From Enterobacter sp. C2 (GTDB lineage Bacteria > Pseudomonadota > Gammaproteobacteria > Enterobacterales > Enterobacteriaceae), in assembly GCF_019880405.1 (NCBI RefSeq), contig NZ_CP082269.1:1-64000 (forward strand): 64,000 bases of DNA, given 5' to 3'. A program made the position numbers and the translations under genes. The notes beneath the pieces were generated by a model. The model was not told the origin of the DNA. It ran no database searches and saw nothing but the letters and a program-made list of their open reading frames with translations. Below, piece after piece: positions 40,491 to 48,834 of this stretch. Positions within the stretch are counted from its first letter, which is position 1. Each line of letters starts with the position of its first letter.

Positions 40491-41895
40491 CGTAACGCCC
40501 CCTTATGCTCTGCGGCGTGATACCGCGTCCGGTCTGCTCCGCCACTTCCGCATTTGGCTCTCTTTCATCGTGCGACGGCGGCCTGCCAAGCAGACGCAGC
40601 AAAAACCACAGCCCGATGGCAAAGATAAGCAGATACACGATCAGAATGGCAAAAAACGAGGTCAGCACCAGCGAGGGAGCAACAGGGGAAACGCTGTGTG
40701 CGGTGCGCAGCACGCCGTAAACCGTCCAGGGCTGGCGTCCGGTCTCGGTCACAAACCACCCGGCGAGCATGGCGAAAAAGCCCGCTGGCGCCATCCATAC
40801 CATGCCGCGTTGTAGTTTTTGAGAAGTCCATAGCTTGCCGCGCAGGCGCGCGATCAGCCCGGCCGCGCCGAAAAAGAGCATTAGCAGCCCAAGCCCCACC
40901 ATCGCGCGAAACGCAAAGAACACGCCGGGCACCCAGGGACGTTCATCGCGCGGATACTGGTTCAGGCTGTGAATGGTGCCGGTGAGGTTGTGGCGCAGGT
41001 AGAGCGAGCCGATATTTGGAATAGCCAGTTCAAAGTGGTTGCGCTGCGCCTGCATATCCGGAATGGCGAAAAGCCGCAGCGGCTCGCCTTCGCCGGGCGG
41101 CGGTGGGTTCCAGCTACCTTCCATTGCCGCCAGCTTCACCGGCTGATGGTCGCGCGTGTTTTCACCATGCAGATCGCCTACCACCACCTGAATCGGGGTG
41201 ATGGCCAGCAGCAGCCACAGGCCCCAGGAGAACATGAGGCGCGCGCCACGGTTATCCGGACGTCTTAGCAGGTGCCAGGCTCCTGCGGCGGCGACAAGGC
41301 AGGCGGTGGCAAGCATCGCCGCCAGCGTCATGTGGATAAAACGCCAGGGGAAAGAGGGGTTAAAGATCACCGCCCACCAGTCGACGGGCTGAAAACGGCC
41401 ATCCGGCCCGGTGATAAAACCCGCAGGCGTCTGCATCCAGGAGTTAGCGGAGAGGATCCAGAAGGCGCTGAAGATCGACCCGACGGCCACCATGCAGGTG
41501 GCGAAAAAGTGCACCCAGGGGCGCACCTTGCCCATACCGAAGAGCACCACCCCCATAAAGCCAGCTTCAAGGAAAAAGGCGACCAGCACCTCCATGTACA
41601 TCATCGGCCCCATGACTGCACCGGCACGGTTTGCCAGCGCGCCCCAGTTGGTGCCGAACTGAAACTCCATCAGCACGCCGGTTACCACGCCCACCGCGAC
41701 GTTCAGCGCGAATACCTTGCTCCAGTATTTGTAGAGATCGCGATAAACGCGCTGTTTACGCCACAGCCACAGCCCCTCCAGCAGCATCAGCCACTGGGCG
41801 AGGCCGATGGTGAAGGCCGCCAGCACAATGTGAAAGCCGATGGTAAAAGCGAACTGACTGCGTGCCAGCCACAAAGCCGTCTCCTGGCTTAACAT
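40483..41895 (-). CDS. cioA: bd-type quinol oxidase subunit I (CydA/CioA-like)
   Basis: Subunit I of a bd-type oxidase carrying the haems and the quinol site. The protein has 470 residues, shorter than E. coli CydA (522), implying a short Q-loop as in CioA. Conserved points are ARSQFAFTIGFHIVLAAFTIG with the haem His near residue 22, NRAGAVMGPMMYMEVL, and GWFVTETGRQPWTVYGVLRT near residue 385. A GGAGG site precedes the ATG, 17 bases after the DUF1641 gene. It is in one operon with a formate dehydrogenase, suggesting a formate-to-oxygen route. Confidence 0.92.
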   Translation of the reverse strand: MLSQETALWLARSQFAFTIGFHIVLAAFTIGLAQWLMLLEGLWLWRKQRVYRDLYKYWSKVFALNVAVGVVTGVLMEFQFGTNWGALANRAGAVMGPMMYMEVLVAFFLEAGFMGVVLFGMGKVRPWVHFFATCMVAVGSIFSAFWILSANSWMQTPAGFITGPDGRFQPVDWWAVIFNPSFPWRFIHMTLAAMLATACLVAAAGAWHLLRRPDNRGARLMFSWGLWLLLAITPIQVVVGDLHGENTRDHQPVKLAAMEGSWNPPPPGEGEPLRLFAIPDMQAQRNHFELAIPNIGSLYLRHNLTGTIHSLNQYPRDERPWVPGVFFAFRAMVGLGLLMLFFGAAGLIARLRGKLWTSQKLQRGMVWMAPAGFFAMLAGWFVTETGRQPWTVYGVLRTAHSVSPVAPSLVLTSFFAILIVYLLIFAIGLWFLLRLLGRPPSHDEREPNAEVAEQTGRGITPQSIRGRYDA

Positions 41896-41912
41896 GCGTC
41901 CTCCACGGAAGC

Positions 41913-42410
41913 TTAAGCGTCGCTGGGTTTGCCGCTAAACGAGGAGATGGGCTTGTCCACCTCCTCCTCCATCCGGCGCGAAAAGGCCTTCATGCCGTTA
42001 AGCAGCGGCATGAGAGAGTGCCAGAGCTCGTCGTCATGCAGCATTTTCCAGGCACCGCGCGCCCCCGGTGCACTGCGGTTCGCGCTTTGCGACTGCTCTT
42101 CCTCATGGCCTTCGCGGCTCAGTTCGGCCATAAAATCCCGCAGGCCGAAGGCGAGCTTGTACATGCGCTCCGGCGGGATGGTAGAGAGCGCCATCAGCAG
42201 CACGGAGATATTCTGAATAACGTTCAGCGAGCCTTTGCGGCTCAGGCCGTCGACAATCACCTTGAGCCAGTCGTTGTTGCTGGCCACCATGTCGTTGGCC
42301 AGGCGTAGCACGCCATGCTCATGCAGCGTCTGCAGCAGACGCTGTAGTTCTTCCTCGGCGGTGGGGCCGATGACTGGCGGCTCCACCTGATAATCAATCG
42401 CTTTAGCCAT
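41913..42410 (-). CDS. DUF1641 protein linked to formate dehydrogenase
   Basis: This 165-residue soluble protein is of the DUF1641 family, found next to cytosolic formate dehydrogenases in Bacillus (YrhD/YjgD type) and others. It is helical, with EEELQRLLQTLHEHGVLRLANDMVASN (about residues 18-45) and the glycine-rich DUF1641 segment LKVIVDGLSRKG. The ATG shares one base with the fdhA stop (TAATG), so the two are co-translated. Its role is unknown; an accessory or electron-transfer adaptor function is inference from co-occurrence. Confidence 0.85.
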   Translation of the reverse strand: MAKAIDYQVEPPVIGPTAEEELQRLLQTLHEHGVLRLANDMVASNNDWLKVIVDGLSRKGSLNVIQNISVLLMALSTIPPERMYKLAFGLRDFMAELSREGHEEEQSQSANRSAPGARGAWKMLHDDELWHSLMPLLNGMKAFSRRMEEEVDKPISSFSGKPSDA

Positions 42411-45382
42411 TAAAATTTCTCCGGATGCGGGGCCTGTTCAGGCGGTAGGCGATAGTCGTCGCGCTGCCACTTCTCCTCAACCTGCACGTGCGGTATCGGC
42501 GTGCGATTGCCGTAGCGGAAGTTGTGCCGTGGCAGCGGGGAAGGGTGCGGCTCGCGTGAAAGCTTCTCCAGCCGGATAGCGATCTCTTTATAGGCTGGGG
42601 TGTTGACGTCCGGGTCGTGATGTTCGCCCGTCAACAGGTTAATGCCCGGCTTGCCCTGGTGAATAGAGATAAACAGCGTGCCGCCCGCCACGCGATCGGT
42701 GACGACCACGGGCACTTCGAGCGAGCCGCGCCGCGAGGTGAGTTGCACCCAGTCGCCCTCTGCAAGGCCACGCTCGGCGGCAAGCTCAGGGCTAATTTCC
42801 ACAAACCAGTTCGGTGACAGCGAGGTTGTGCGCCCACCGCGCCCGCTCTGGTTAGTTGCCTGGAAATGCTCCAGCATGCGGCCGTTGTTGAGCGTCAGGT
42901 CGTACTGCTCATCGGGCACTTCCTGCGGCGGCTGCCACTCAAGCGGGTAAAGCACAGCGCGCTTGTCGGGGAATTTAAAACCGTCGGTATACAGCAGTGG
43001 CGTGCTCTCGCCATCGGGCTTCACCGGCCAGAGCTGCGAACTCCACCCCTCCAGCCGCTCATAGCTCACGCCAGCGAAAAGGGTGGCGATGCGCGCCGCT
43101 TCGGCCATAATCTGCGACGGGTGCGTATAGCCCCAGTCGTGTCCCATGCGGGCGGCAAGTTCGGTGAGAATGCGCCAGTCCGGTCGGCTATCACCAAGAG
43201 GCTTCAGCGCCTCGTAAAAGCGCTGAATGCGCCGCTCGGTGTTGACGTAGGTGCCCTCTTTTTCCACGCTTGGGCAGGCTGGCAGCACCACGTCGGCGAA
43301 CTGCGCCGTGCGGCTGAAGAAGAGATCCTGCACCACCAGAAAATCGAGGTTGGTAAAACCCTCGTGAACGCTGGTAGTGTCGGCGTCGGCAAAGGAGGTC
43401 TCTTCGCCAATCACATACATGGCGCGAATTTGTTTCGTGCGCGCGTGTTGAACCATCTCGAAGTTATCCGAGCCCGCCTCCAGCGACAGCCGCTCCGGCT
43501 CGACGCCCCAGGCGCGCGCCCACTTCTCGCGCACGCTCTCATCGGTTACCGACTCGTAGCCAGGGTAGTAATCTTTCAGGCAGCCGAAGTCGCTTGCCCC
43601 CTGCACGTTGTTATGGCCGCGCATCGGGTAGCCGCCCGTGCCGGGCCGGCCATAGTTGCCAGTCACCAGCAGCAGGTTAGAGAGCGCGGTACTGGCATCG
43701 GCACCGTGGCTGTGCTGGGTAATACCCATCGCCCAGACGATGCAGACGGCGCTTGCATGGCCGATCAGCTCGGCGGCGGCAGTGAGTTCTTCAACGGCAA
43801 GCCCCGTGATCTCCGCTGCGAATTCCAGCGTGAAGGGCGCCAGCGACTGGCGATACTCCTCCACCTGGTTGACCCGCTCAGCCAGAAACGCCTCGTCGGC
43901 ATAGCCGTTATCAAACATATAGCGGGCCATCGCCGAGGCCCATACCATGTCAGTGCCGGAACGGGCGCGCAGGTGCAGGTCGGCGCGCTCGGCCATCTCA
44001 TGACGGCGCGGGTCGACGACCAGCAGCTTCTGACCATGATGCTTTTTCGCTGCTTTCAGCTTTGCGGCGATTACCGGGTGGTTTTCAGCTGTATTGCTGC
44101 CGACGATGATCACCAGGTCCGCCTTCTGCAGATCCTCTATCGTGCCCGCGTCGCCGCCGTAGCCTACGGTGCGGAATAACCCTTGGGTAGCAGGGTTCTG
44201 ACAGTAGCGGGAGGAGTTATCCACGCTGTTGGTGCCGATAATCAGGCGAGCGATCTTCTGCGTCAGGTAGGCCTCTTCGTTGCTGCCTTTGCTGGAGCCG
44301 ATAAAGCCGATGCTCTGCGGGCCGTGCTGGTCGCGAATATGCAGCAGGCGGCGCGCCACCAGATCCAGCGCTTCGTCCCAGCTCGCTTCGCGAAAGCGGT
44401 CGTTTTCACGAATCAGCGGCGTGGTGAGACGCTCTTTATCGTTAATAAAATCCCAGGCAAACTTGCCCTTCACGCAGGTAGAGATGCCGTTGGCGGGGGC
44501 CTCGGCCATCGGCTGCACTTTTAGCACGTGACGGTCGCGGGTCCAGATCTCAAAGCTACAGCCTACGCCGCAATAGGTGCAGACGGTTTTGGTGCGCTTG
44601 ATCTCCGGCTGACGCCAGTGCATGTCCATCACCGAAATACCGGTGACGATTTCCGCGCCGGTGGTGTTTTCTACCGCCTTCACCAGATCGATCATGGGCC
44701 GCTTAAGCGACTGTTTCATGCTGGTAAACGGCCCGGCGTCCGGCTGCATGGTTTTCTCAAGCAGCGCATTGCAGGGGCAGACGGTGACGCAGTGGCCGCA
44801 GCTGACGCAGCTCGATCCGGCGATGGTTTCGCCTCCATCCCACAGCACGCGCGGGTGTTCCATGGTGTAGTCGATGCTTAGCGTTTCGTTCACTTCCACG
44901 TTCTGGCACGCCTCTACGCAGCGGCCGCAGAGAATGCACTGGTCGGGATCGTAGGTGTAGAACGGGTTGGAGTGATCTTTCACGTAGGGCTTGCGCTGGT
45001 ATTCATAGCGCTGAATGGGGATATGCATATCCGCCATGGTGTTGTGCAACGTGCAGTCGCCAGTATTGTGTTCGCAGACGGTGCAGTAGAGCTCATGCTT
45101 CGCCAGCAGGCGGTCCATCCCTTCGTGCTGTGCCGCCTCGGCAAGCGGCGTCCGGCTGGCTATCTCCATGCCTTCGGCGCTTTTAAGCGTGCAGCCGCGC
45201 ACCAGTTCGCCATTGTATTCCACCCAGCAGACGTCGCAGGTTTGCATGGGTTCTAGAGAGGGGTGATAGCAGACATGGGGCATTTTCAGGCCGCCCGCGG
45301 TCAGAAAATCGATTAGCGGGACGTTCGACGGGCCAGTAACCGGCCTCCCGTCGTAAAACAGGGTACACAGGGGTTCGCTCAT
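42410..45382 (-). CDS. fdhA: Formate dehydrogenase alpha subunit, molybdopterin and multi-FeS
   Basis: Large molybdenum/tungsten oxidoreductase of 990 residues that oxidises formate to CO2. The N terminus is a NuoG-like [2Fe-2S] domain (PHVCYHP, QTCDVC). Next come a His/Cys FeS segment (HELYCTVCEHNTGDC) and two [4Fe-4S] ferredoxin motifs (CILCGRCVEAC, CVSCGHCVTVCPC, about 150-210). The catalytic domain opens with CTYCGVGC near residue 270. The active-site residue is Cys in SRYCQNPAT, not selenocysteine. A molybdopterin dinucleotide-binding domain ends the protein. There is no NADH-binding partner gene nearby; the operon instead continues with DUF1641 and a quinol oxidase. GAGGAAG precedes the ATG. 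Confidence 0.93.
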   Translation of the reverse strand: MSEPLCTLFYDGRPVTGPSNVPLIDFLTAGGLKMPHVCYHPSLEPMQTCDVCWVEYNGELVRGCTLKSAEGMEIASRTPLAEAAQHEGMDRLLAKHELYCTVCEHNTGDCTLHNTMADMHIPIQRYEYQRKPYVKDHSNPFYTYDPDQCILCGRCVEACQNVEVNETLSIDYTMEHPRVLWDGGETIAGSSCVSCGHCVTVCPCNALLEKTMQPDAGPFTSMKQSLKRPMIDLVKAVENTTGAEIVTGISVMDMHWRQPEIKRTKTVCTYCGVGCSFEIWTRDRHVLKVQPMAEAPANGISTCVKGKFAWDFINDKERLTTPLIRENDRFREASWDEALDLVARRLLHIRDQHGPQSIGFIGSSKGSNEEAYLTQKIARLIIGTNSVDNSSRYCQNPATQGLFRTVGYGGDAGTIEDLQKADLVIIVGSNTAENHPVIAAKLKAAKKHHGQKLLVVDPRRHEMAERADLHLRARSGTDMVWASAMARYMFDNGYADEAFLAERVNQVEEYRQSLAPFTLEFAAEITGLAVEELTAAAELIGHASAVCIVWAMGITQHSHGADASTALSNLLLVTGNYGRPGTGGYPMRGHNNVQGASDFGCLKDYYPGYESVTDESVREKWARAWGVEPERLSLEAGSDNFEMVQHARTKQIRAMYVIGEETSFADADTTSVHEGFTNLDFLVVQDLFFSRTAQFADVVLPACPSVEKEGTYVNTERRIQRFYEALKPLGDSRPDWRILTELAARMGHDWGYTHPSQIMAEAARIATLFAGVSYERLEGWSSQLWPVKPDGESTPLLYTDGFKFPDKRAVLYPLEWQPPQEVPDEQYDLTLNNGRMLEHFQATNQSGRGGRTTSLSPNWFVEISPELAAERGLAEGDWVQLTSRRGSLEVPVVVTDRVAGGTLFISIHQGKPGINLLTGEHHDPDVNTPAYKEIAIRLEKLSREPHPSPLPRHNFRYGNRTPIPHVQVEEKWQRDDYRLPPEQAPHPEKF

Positions 45383-45531
45383 TTTACTTCCTCAACCTTG
45401 CCAATCGCTATCGGCAAACCGCACCGCAGCAGAGTGAAGGCGTCTTTTCCCGCAGGACGCGCCTTCGTTATTGTCGTTTAAAGGTAGCTATGGTTAAGAG
45501 GGATCGCCAGGCGAGGGAGGTTTTCCTGACG

Positions 45532-45557
45532 GCGCCACCTGCCGCTACAGGTGGCGC
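45532..45557. terminator. Hairpin between fdhA and the ACS transporter gene
   Basis: GCGCCACCTG and CAGGTGGCGC form a perfect 10-bp stem with a 6-base loop, 9 bases past the transporter stop. The T-run is on the plus strand, so it is not a textbook terminator for the minus-strand transporter, but the position fits its 3' end. Confidence 0.55.
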
Positions 45558-45565
45558 ATTTTTAG

Positions 45566-46834
45566 TCAGAACGTTTCTTGTGGGATCAGCGTTTGAGCAG
45601 GGGTTTTGAGCAGCACCCACAGCAGGATAGCGCCGACCACGTCGAAGCCGGAGAGTACGGCAAACAGGGGGCTAAAGCCGACGGTATCGGCCAGCGCGCC
45701 CACCACCAGCGCAAACAGGGTGCTCGCTGTCCAGGCCGCCATGCCGGTAAAGCCGTTAGCGGTCGCTACTTCGTTGGAGTCAAACATATCTGAAGAGAGG
45801 GTAATCAGCGCTCCGGAGAGCGACTGATGGGCAAACCCACCGACGCACAGCAGACCAATCGCCACCATCGGGCTGCCGAACAGCCCTACCAGGCCGGGCA
45901 GGATCATCAGCGCTGCGCCCATGGTCACCACCAATTTACGGGAGACGATAATGTTAACGCCGAACAGTTTCTGGAACATTCCCGGCAGATAGCCGCCCAC
46001 GATGCAGCCTACGTCGGCAAACAGCATCGGGATCCAGGCAAACATGGCGATATCCTTCAGGCTAAAACCGTAGGTATGCACCATAAACAGCGGGATCCAG
46101 GCGTTAAAGGTTCCCCATGCTGGTTCGGCTAAAAAGCGCGGCAGCGCGATGCCCCAGAACTTACGCTGTTTCAGCAGAAGGCCAATGCGCACCTTCTCCA
46201 CATGCTCCTTCTCCGGCTGTCCACCGGTGATGTAGAGGTACTCTTCTTTGGAGAGGGATTTAGCCTTTGCCGGGCGGTTATAGGTGAAGTACCAGCCCGC
46301 CGCCCACAGCACGCTGGAGACGCCGACGATGATAAAGGCCAGCCGCCAGTCGCGCATAAAGATCGCCCAGGCCACCAGCGGAGGCGCAATCACCGCGCCG
46401 ATAGAGGAGCCAACGTTAAAGTATCCCACCGCCACCGAGCGCTCGCGATCCGGGAACCACTCGGTCACCGCTTTCAGTCCGGCGGGGATCATCGCGCTTT
46501 CGGCAAAGCCGCCGAGGCCGCGGAAGAACGCCAAACCTGTCCAGCTGGTAGAGAACGATGCGCCGATGCAGAACACGCCCCACAGCACGCCAAAGATGGT
46601 GTAGCCCATTTTGGTGCCGAGTGAATCCAGGATATACCCCGCGATTGGCTGAGCGATGGTATAGCAGGCGGAGAAGGTAGCAATAATCCAGGAGTATTGC
46701 TGCGTAGTGATGTGCAGATCGTTTTGTAGCGTGGGGGCCGCCGCCGAAATGGTGTTTCTGGTTAAATAGCAAAGAACGGTACCGAGCGTCACCAGCGAAA
46801 CCATAAACCAGCGCATATGACCTGTTTTGCGCAT
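45566..46834 (-). CDS. MFS transporter, ACS family (hexuronate/sugar-acid type)
   Basis: 422-residue, 12-helix transporter resembling ExuT and other anion:cation symporters. Marks are the N-terminal YLTRNTISAAAPTLQNDL, RGLGGFAESAMIPAGLKAVTEWF and GYFNVGSSIGAVIAPPLVAW. GAGG lies 6 bases before the ATG. It is upstream of fdhA on the same strand, but a strong hairpin and 183 bp separate them. The 240-bp upstream region has a perfect CRP site, pointing to control by cAMP. The substrate is probably a carboxylate sugar; it is not evidently linked to formate. Confidence 0.85.
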   Translation of the reverse strand: MRKTGHMRWFMVSLVTLGTVLCYLTRNTISAAAPTLQNDLHITTQQYSWIIATFSACYTIAQPIAGYILDSLGTKMGYTIFGVLWGVFCIGASFSTSWTGLAFFRGLGGFAESAMIPAGLKAVTEWFPDRERSVAVGYFNVGSSIGAVIAPPLVAWAIFMRDWRLAFIIVGVSSVLWAAGWYFTYNRPAKAKSLSKEEYLYITGGQPEKEHVEKVRIGLLLKQRKFWGIALPRFLAEPAWGTFNAWIPLFMVHTYGFSLKDIAMFAWIPMLFADVGCIVGGYLPGMFQKLFGVNIIVSRKLVVTMGAALMILPGLVGLFGSPMVAIGLLCVGGFAHQSLSGALITLSSDMFDSNEVATANGFTGMAAWTASTLFALVVGALADTVGFSPLFAVLSGFDVVGAILLWVLLKTPAQTLIPQETF

Positions 46835-47024
46835 ACATACCTCTTTTTTAATGCAATAGACTGGCTGACCGCTGCAAGGCAGCAGGCAAAGAATCGAATA
46901 GAGATAGAGAGGAAACGCGGCGCTACAAAGAGCGTCGGAGAGTTATCAGCGCCCGATCCTGGGCTTGTATTTGTTATCTTGCTCACACTTCGCAGGCATG
47001 ATGAACCGTTGTTTCACTATTTTT

Positions 47025-47040
47025 TGTGATCTAACTCAAT
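47025..47040. promoter_or_regulatory. Second CRP-like site
   Basis: TGTGA-TCTAAC-TCAAT matches eight of ten core CRP positions. It is 50 bp from the perfect site at 47075, on the side nearer the transporter gene. Confidence 0.4.
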
Positions 47041-47074
47041 TTAGATGGCAAGTTGTGCCAGAGGCGTTTTGGTG

Positions 47075-47090
47075 TGTGATCAGCATCACA
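47075..47090. promoter_or_regulatory. Perfect CRP-binding site
   Basis: TGTGATCAGCATCACA matches TGTGA-N6-TCACA at every defined position. It lies about 240 bp upstream of the ACS-family transporter start, its most likely target. Confidence 0.8.
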
Positions 47091-47109
47091 CTTTAGAGGT
47101 AGGCAAGCG

Positions 47110-47144
47110 GTAGGTCGGGTAATGCGAAGCCGCCACCCGGCGTA
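47110..47144. repeat. REP-like inverted repeat
   Basis: GTAGGTCGGGT and ACCCGGCGTA are inverted around a G+C-rich loop, with the GTAGG start typical of enterobacterial REP/BIME units. It is more diverged than the element after yicN. Confidence 0.45.
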
Positions 47145-47207
47145 AGAGAGAGTTAAGACTCATGAGTACTCTTTATACTAGTTAAAATGAGCCGCGCCTT
47201 ACATAAT

Positions 47208-47516
47208 CTATTGTTCCGAGCAGATCTGACGAACTGTCATCAGGAATTGATAAGCAGTGGTTTCCCAAAGCTCGGGAGAAAAATCAAAATCGTATCTACT
47301 TCTGAACTCCACTTCGACTCCATCGCCATAAGCGGATATAAAATCATCAATTTCTTCTATCAGATCTTTTAACATCCAGTCCGGCGCTGATTTCTTAAAT
47401 AAACTTACTATTCCTTCAACCGAGTCTTCACCATCATTGATAATATCGGCATCCTGGTTGAAGTAACCAAAAATGAGCTGGTCAAGAAAATGGAAGTTTT
47501 GCACTTTGTACCTCAT
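47208..47516 (-). CDS. Orphan CdiI-type immunity protein
   Basis: This 102-residue acidic cytoplasmic protein resembles contact-dependent growth inhibition immunity proteins (CdiI_2-like). The family pattern LDQLIFGYFNQDADI (residues 11-25) is followed by SVEGIVSLFKKSAPDWMLKDL and IDDFI. No cdiA toxin, cdiB or Rhs gene is in the window, so it looks like an orphan immunity gene left from or added to a toxin-immunity cluster. The ATG overlaps the stop of a 24-codon mini-ORF (ATGA). It would protect against the cognate toxin of neighbouring cells if the assignment is right. Confidence 0.7.
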   Translation of the reverse strand: MRYKVQNFHFLDQLIFGYFNQDADIINDGEDSVEGIVSLFKKSAPDWMLKDLIEEIDDFISAYGDGVEVEFRSRYDFDFSPELWETTAYQFLMTVRQICSEQ

Positions 47517-47587
47517 AGGTCCGGGAGCGCGATAAGAATATAATAGGGTTTACCATTATATTCTTGAAACTCGATGACAATTCTCAC
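47513..47587 (-). CDS. 24-codon mini-ORF coupled to the CdiI-like gene
   Basis: It begins with GTG at 47587, preceded by GGAGG at a 6-base spacing, and ends with TGA overlapping the immunity gene's ATG. The peptide is Tyr-rich (EFQEYNGKPYYILIALPDL). It could be the last codons of a lost toxin, a leader peptide or an independent small gene. Translational coupling is directly visible; function is unknown. Confidence 0.45.
   Translation of the reverse strand: MRIVIEFQEYNGKPYYILIALPDL
47534..47565. repeat. Perfect 11-bp inverted repeat
   Basis: AAGAATATAAT and ATTATATTCTT are exact inverted repeats 10 bp apart, inside the mini-ORF upstream of the CdiI-like gene. It would fold as a stem in RNA from either strand or act as an operator. 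Confidence 0.6.
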
Positions 47588-47646
47588 TTGCTATCCTCCA
47601 TCATGCTAATGTCATGGCATAGCGAGTGACGGTAAGGAGTTCTGAT

Positions 47647-48501
47647 GTGAAGCGCACTATCTGCGGTGTACTGTTTCTTCTTTTCGCGCTGTGCCAGTCG
47701 GCTCATGCAATCAACACTGAAGGGCTACAGGCCTTCCTGAAGCAGGAGGAGACACGGCTGCCGGGTAAGATTGGCATGTCCATCGTCAACGCCGACGGCC
47801 AGCCGATCTTTGGCTATCGCCAGAGCGAACGCTTCCCGTTAACCAGCACTTTCAAAGTCCTTGCCTGCGCCGCGCTACTTGATCGTCTGCACAAGACCGC
47901 TGGCTCGCTGAATGAGACGGTCACCATTAAACCTGACGAACTACTGAGCTACTCTCCGATCACCAAAAACTACGTTGCTCCGGCGACTATTACGCTGCAA
48001 ACCCTGTGTTCGGCGGCGGTAAGCTATAGCGATAATACAGCAGGCAACAGCATTCTGGCTTACCTTGGCGGTCCTGATGCAATAACGCGTTTTATGCGTG
48101 AGAGTGGCGACGACGTCACCCGATTGGATCGCACCGAGCCGACCCTCAATGAGGCCATGCCAGGGGATGCGCGCGATACCTCCACGCCGGAACGTATGGC
48201 AGCCGGGCTGCATACGCTGCTGGCGACGCCGCGTTTAACTGCGCCGCACCGGGAGATGCTGGAGAAGTGGATGCGGGATGACAAGGTGGCCGACAACCTG
48301 CTGCGCGCCGCTCTGCCCGAGGGTTGGGCTATTGCTGATAAAACGGGCGCAGGCGGCTACGGCTCAAGGGCGATTATTGCTGCGGTCTATCCCAAGGGGG
48401 CACAACCTGTCTATATGGCGATCTACATCACTCAGACTGATGCCGAGATGAAGGTGAGCGACGGGGTGATTAAGAGAATTGGGGAAAGGGTGTTTCGGTG
48501 A
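47647..48501 (+). CDS. bla: Class A serine beta-lactamase
   Basis: Periplasmic penicillinase-type enzyme. I take the GTG at 47647 with AAGGAG 8 bases upstream; this gives 284 residues and a clean signal peptide ending SAHA. Ambler motifs are complete: STFK (Ser70-Lys73; residues 67-70), SDN (130-132; residues 128-130), the omega-loop Glu166 in RTEPTLNEA (residue 164), and KTG (234-236; residues 232-234). Cys77 and Cys123 equivalents are present, so the TEM/SHV-type disulfide can form. No LysR or sensor regulator is adjacent. It resembles chromosomal enzymes such as HER of Atlantibacter hermannii, but the exact type cannot be named from memory. The spectrum is not predictable here. Confidence 0.95.
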   Translation: MKRTICGVLFLLFALCQSAHAINTEGLQAFLKQEETRLPGKIGMSIVNADGQPIFGYRQSERFPLTSTFKVLACAALLDRLHKTAGSLNETVTIKPDELLSYSPITKNYVAPATITLQTLCSAAVSYSDNTAGNSILAYLGGPDAITRFMRESGDDVTRLDRTEPTLNEAMPGDARDTSTPERMAAGLHTLLATPRLTAPHREMLEKWMRDDKVADNLLRAALPEGWAIADKTGAGGYGSRAIIAAVYPKGAQPVYMAIYITQTDAEMKVSDGVIKRIGERVFR

Positions 48502-48834
48502 ACGTGTCAGTCAGGCTTACAGGTTAGGATTTATTAGCAGAGGAACTAAAAGACTTAATAATATCCATAATTAATAATTTTAATGAATGACTTTAACTGA
48601 TTTATAAATACCCGAAATAGTTTTCTGGATTGATGCTATTGATTAGATATAGTTACTATTCAGGATGGATTTGATACAAAAACTCTCCCGTCACAATAAT
48701 CCTCAGGTGTTAAGTTGTTACTACATACATAAATATGAATAAATAAATGGTAATGGAGTGCCCTGCATATCCGTAAATATAAAATGTATGTATCTCCGAC
48801 ATTAATCATATCAATACAGTAAGCGAGGCCAGGG
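48502..48834. other. 333-bp A+T-rich gap without a gene
   Basis: No credible coding region is seen between bla and the next gene. The stretch is markedly A+T-rich compared with the core genome (runs such as AATTAATAATTTTAATG), consistent with transferred DNA and with promoter sequence for the following gene. Confidence 0.6.

Larger units (their letters stand above)
46835..47207. other. 373-bp non-coding gap with regulatory sites
   Basis: The gap between the ACS transporter start and the CdiI-like gene end has no credible gene. It holds two CRP-like sites (47025-47040 and 47075-47090), a REP-like inverted repeat (47110-47144) and an A+T-richer stretch towards 47200 that begins the accessory segment. 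Confidence 0.6.

Noticed and set aside
42866-44179. Long plus-strand open frame (437 codons) inside fdhA
   Set aside because: Antisense shadow of the molybdopterin domain with no recognisable protein features.
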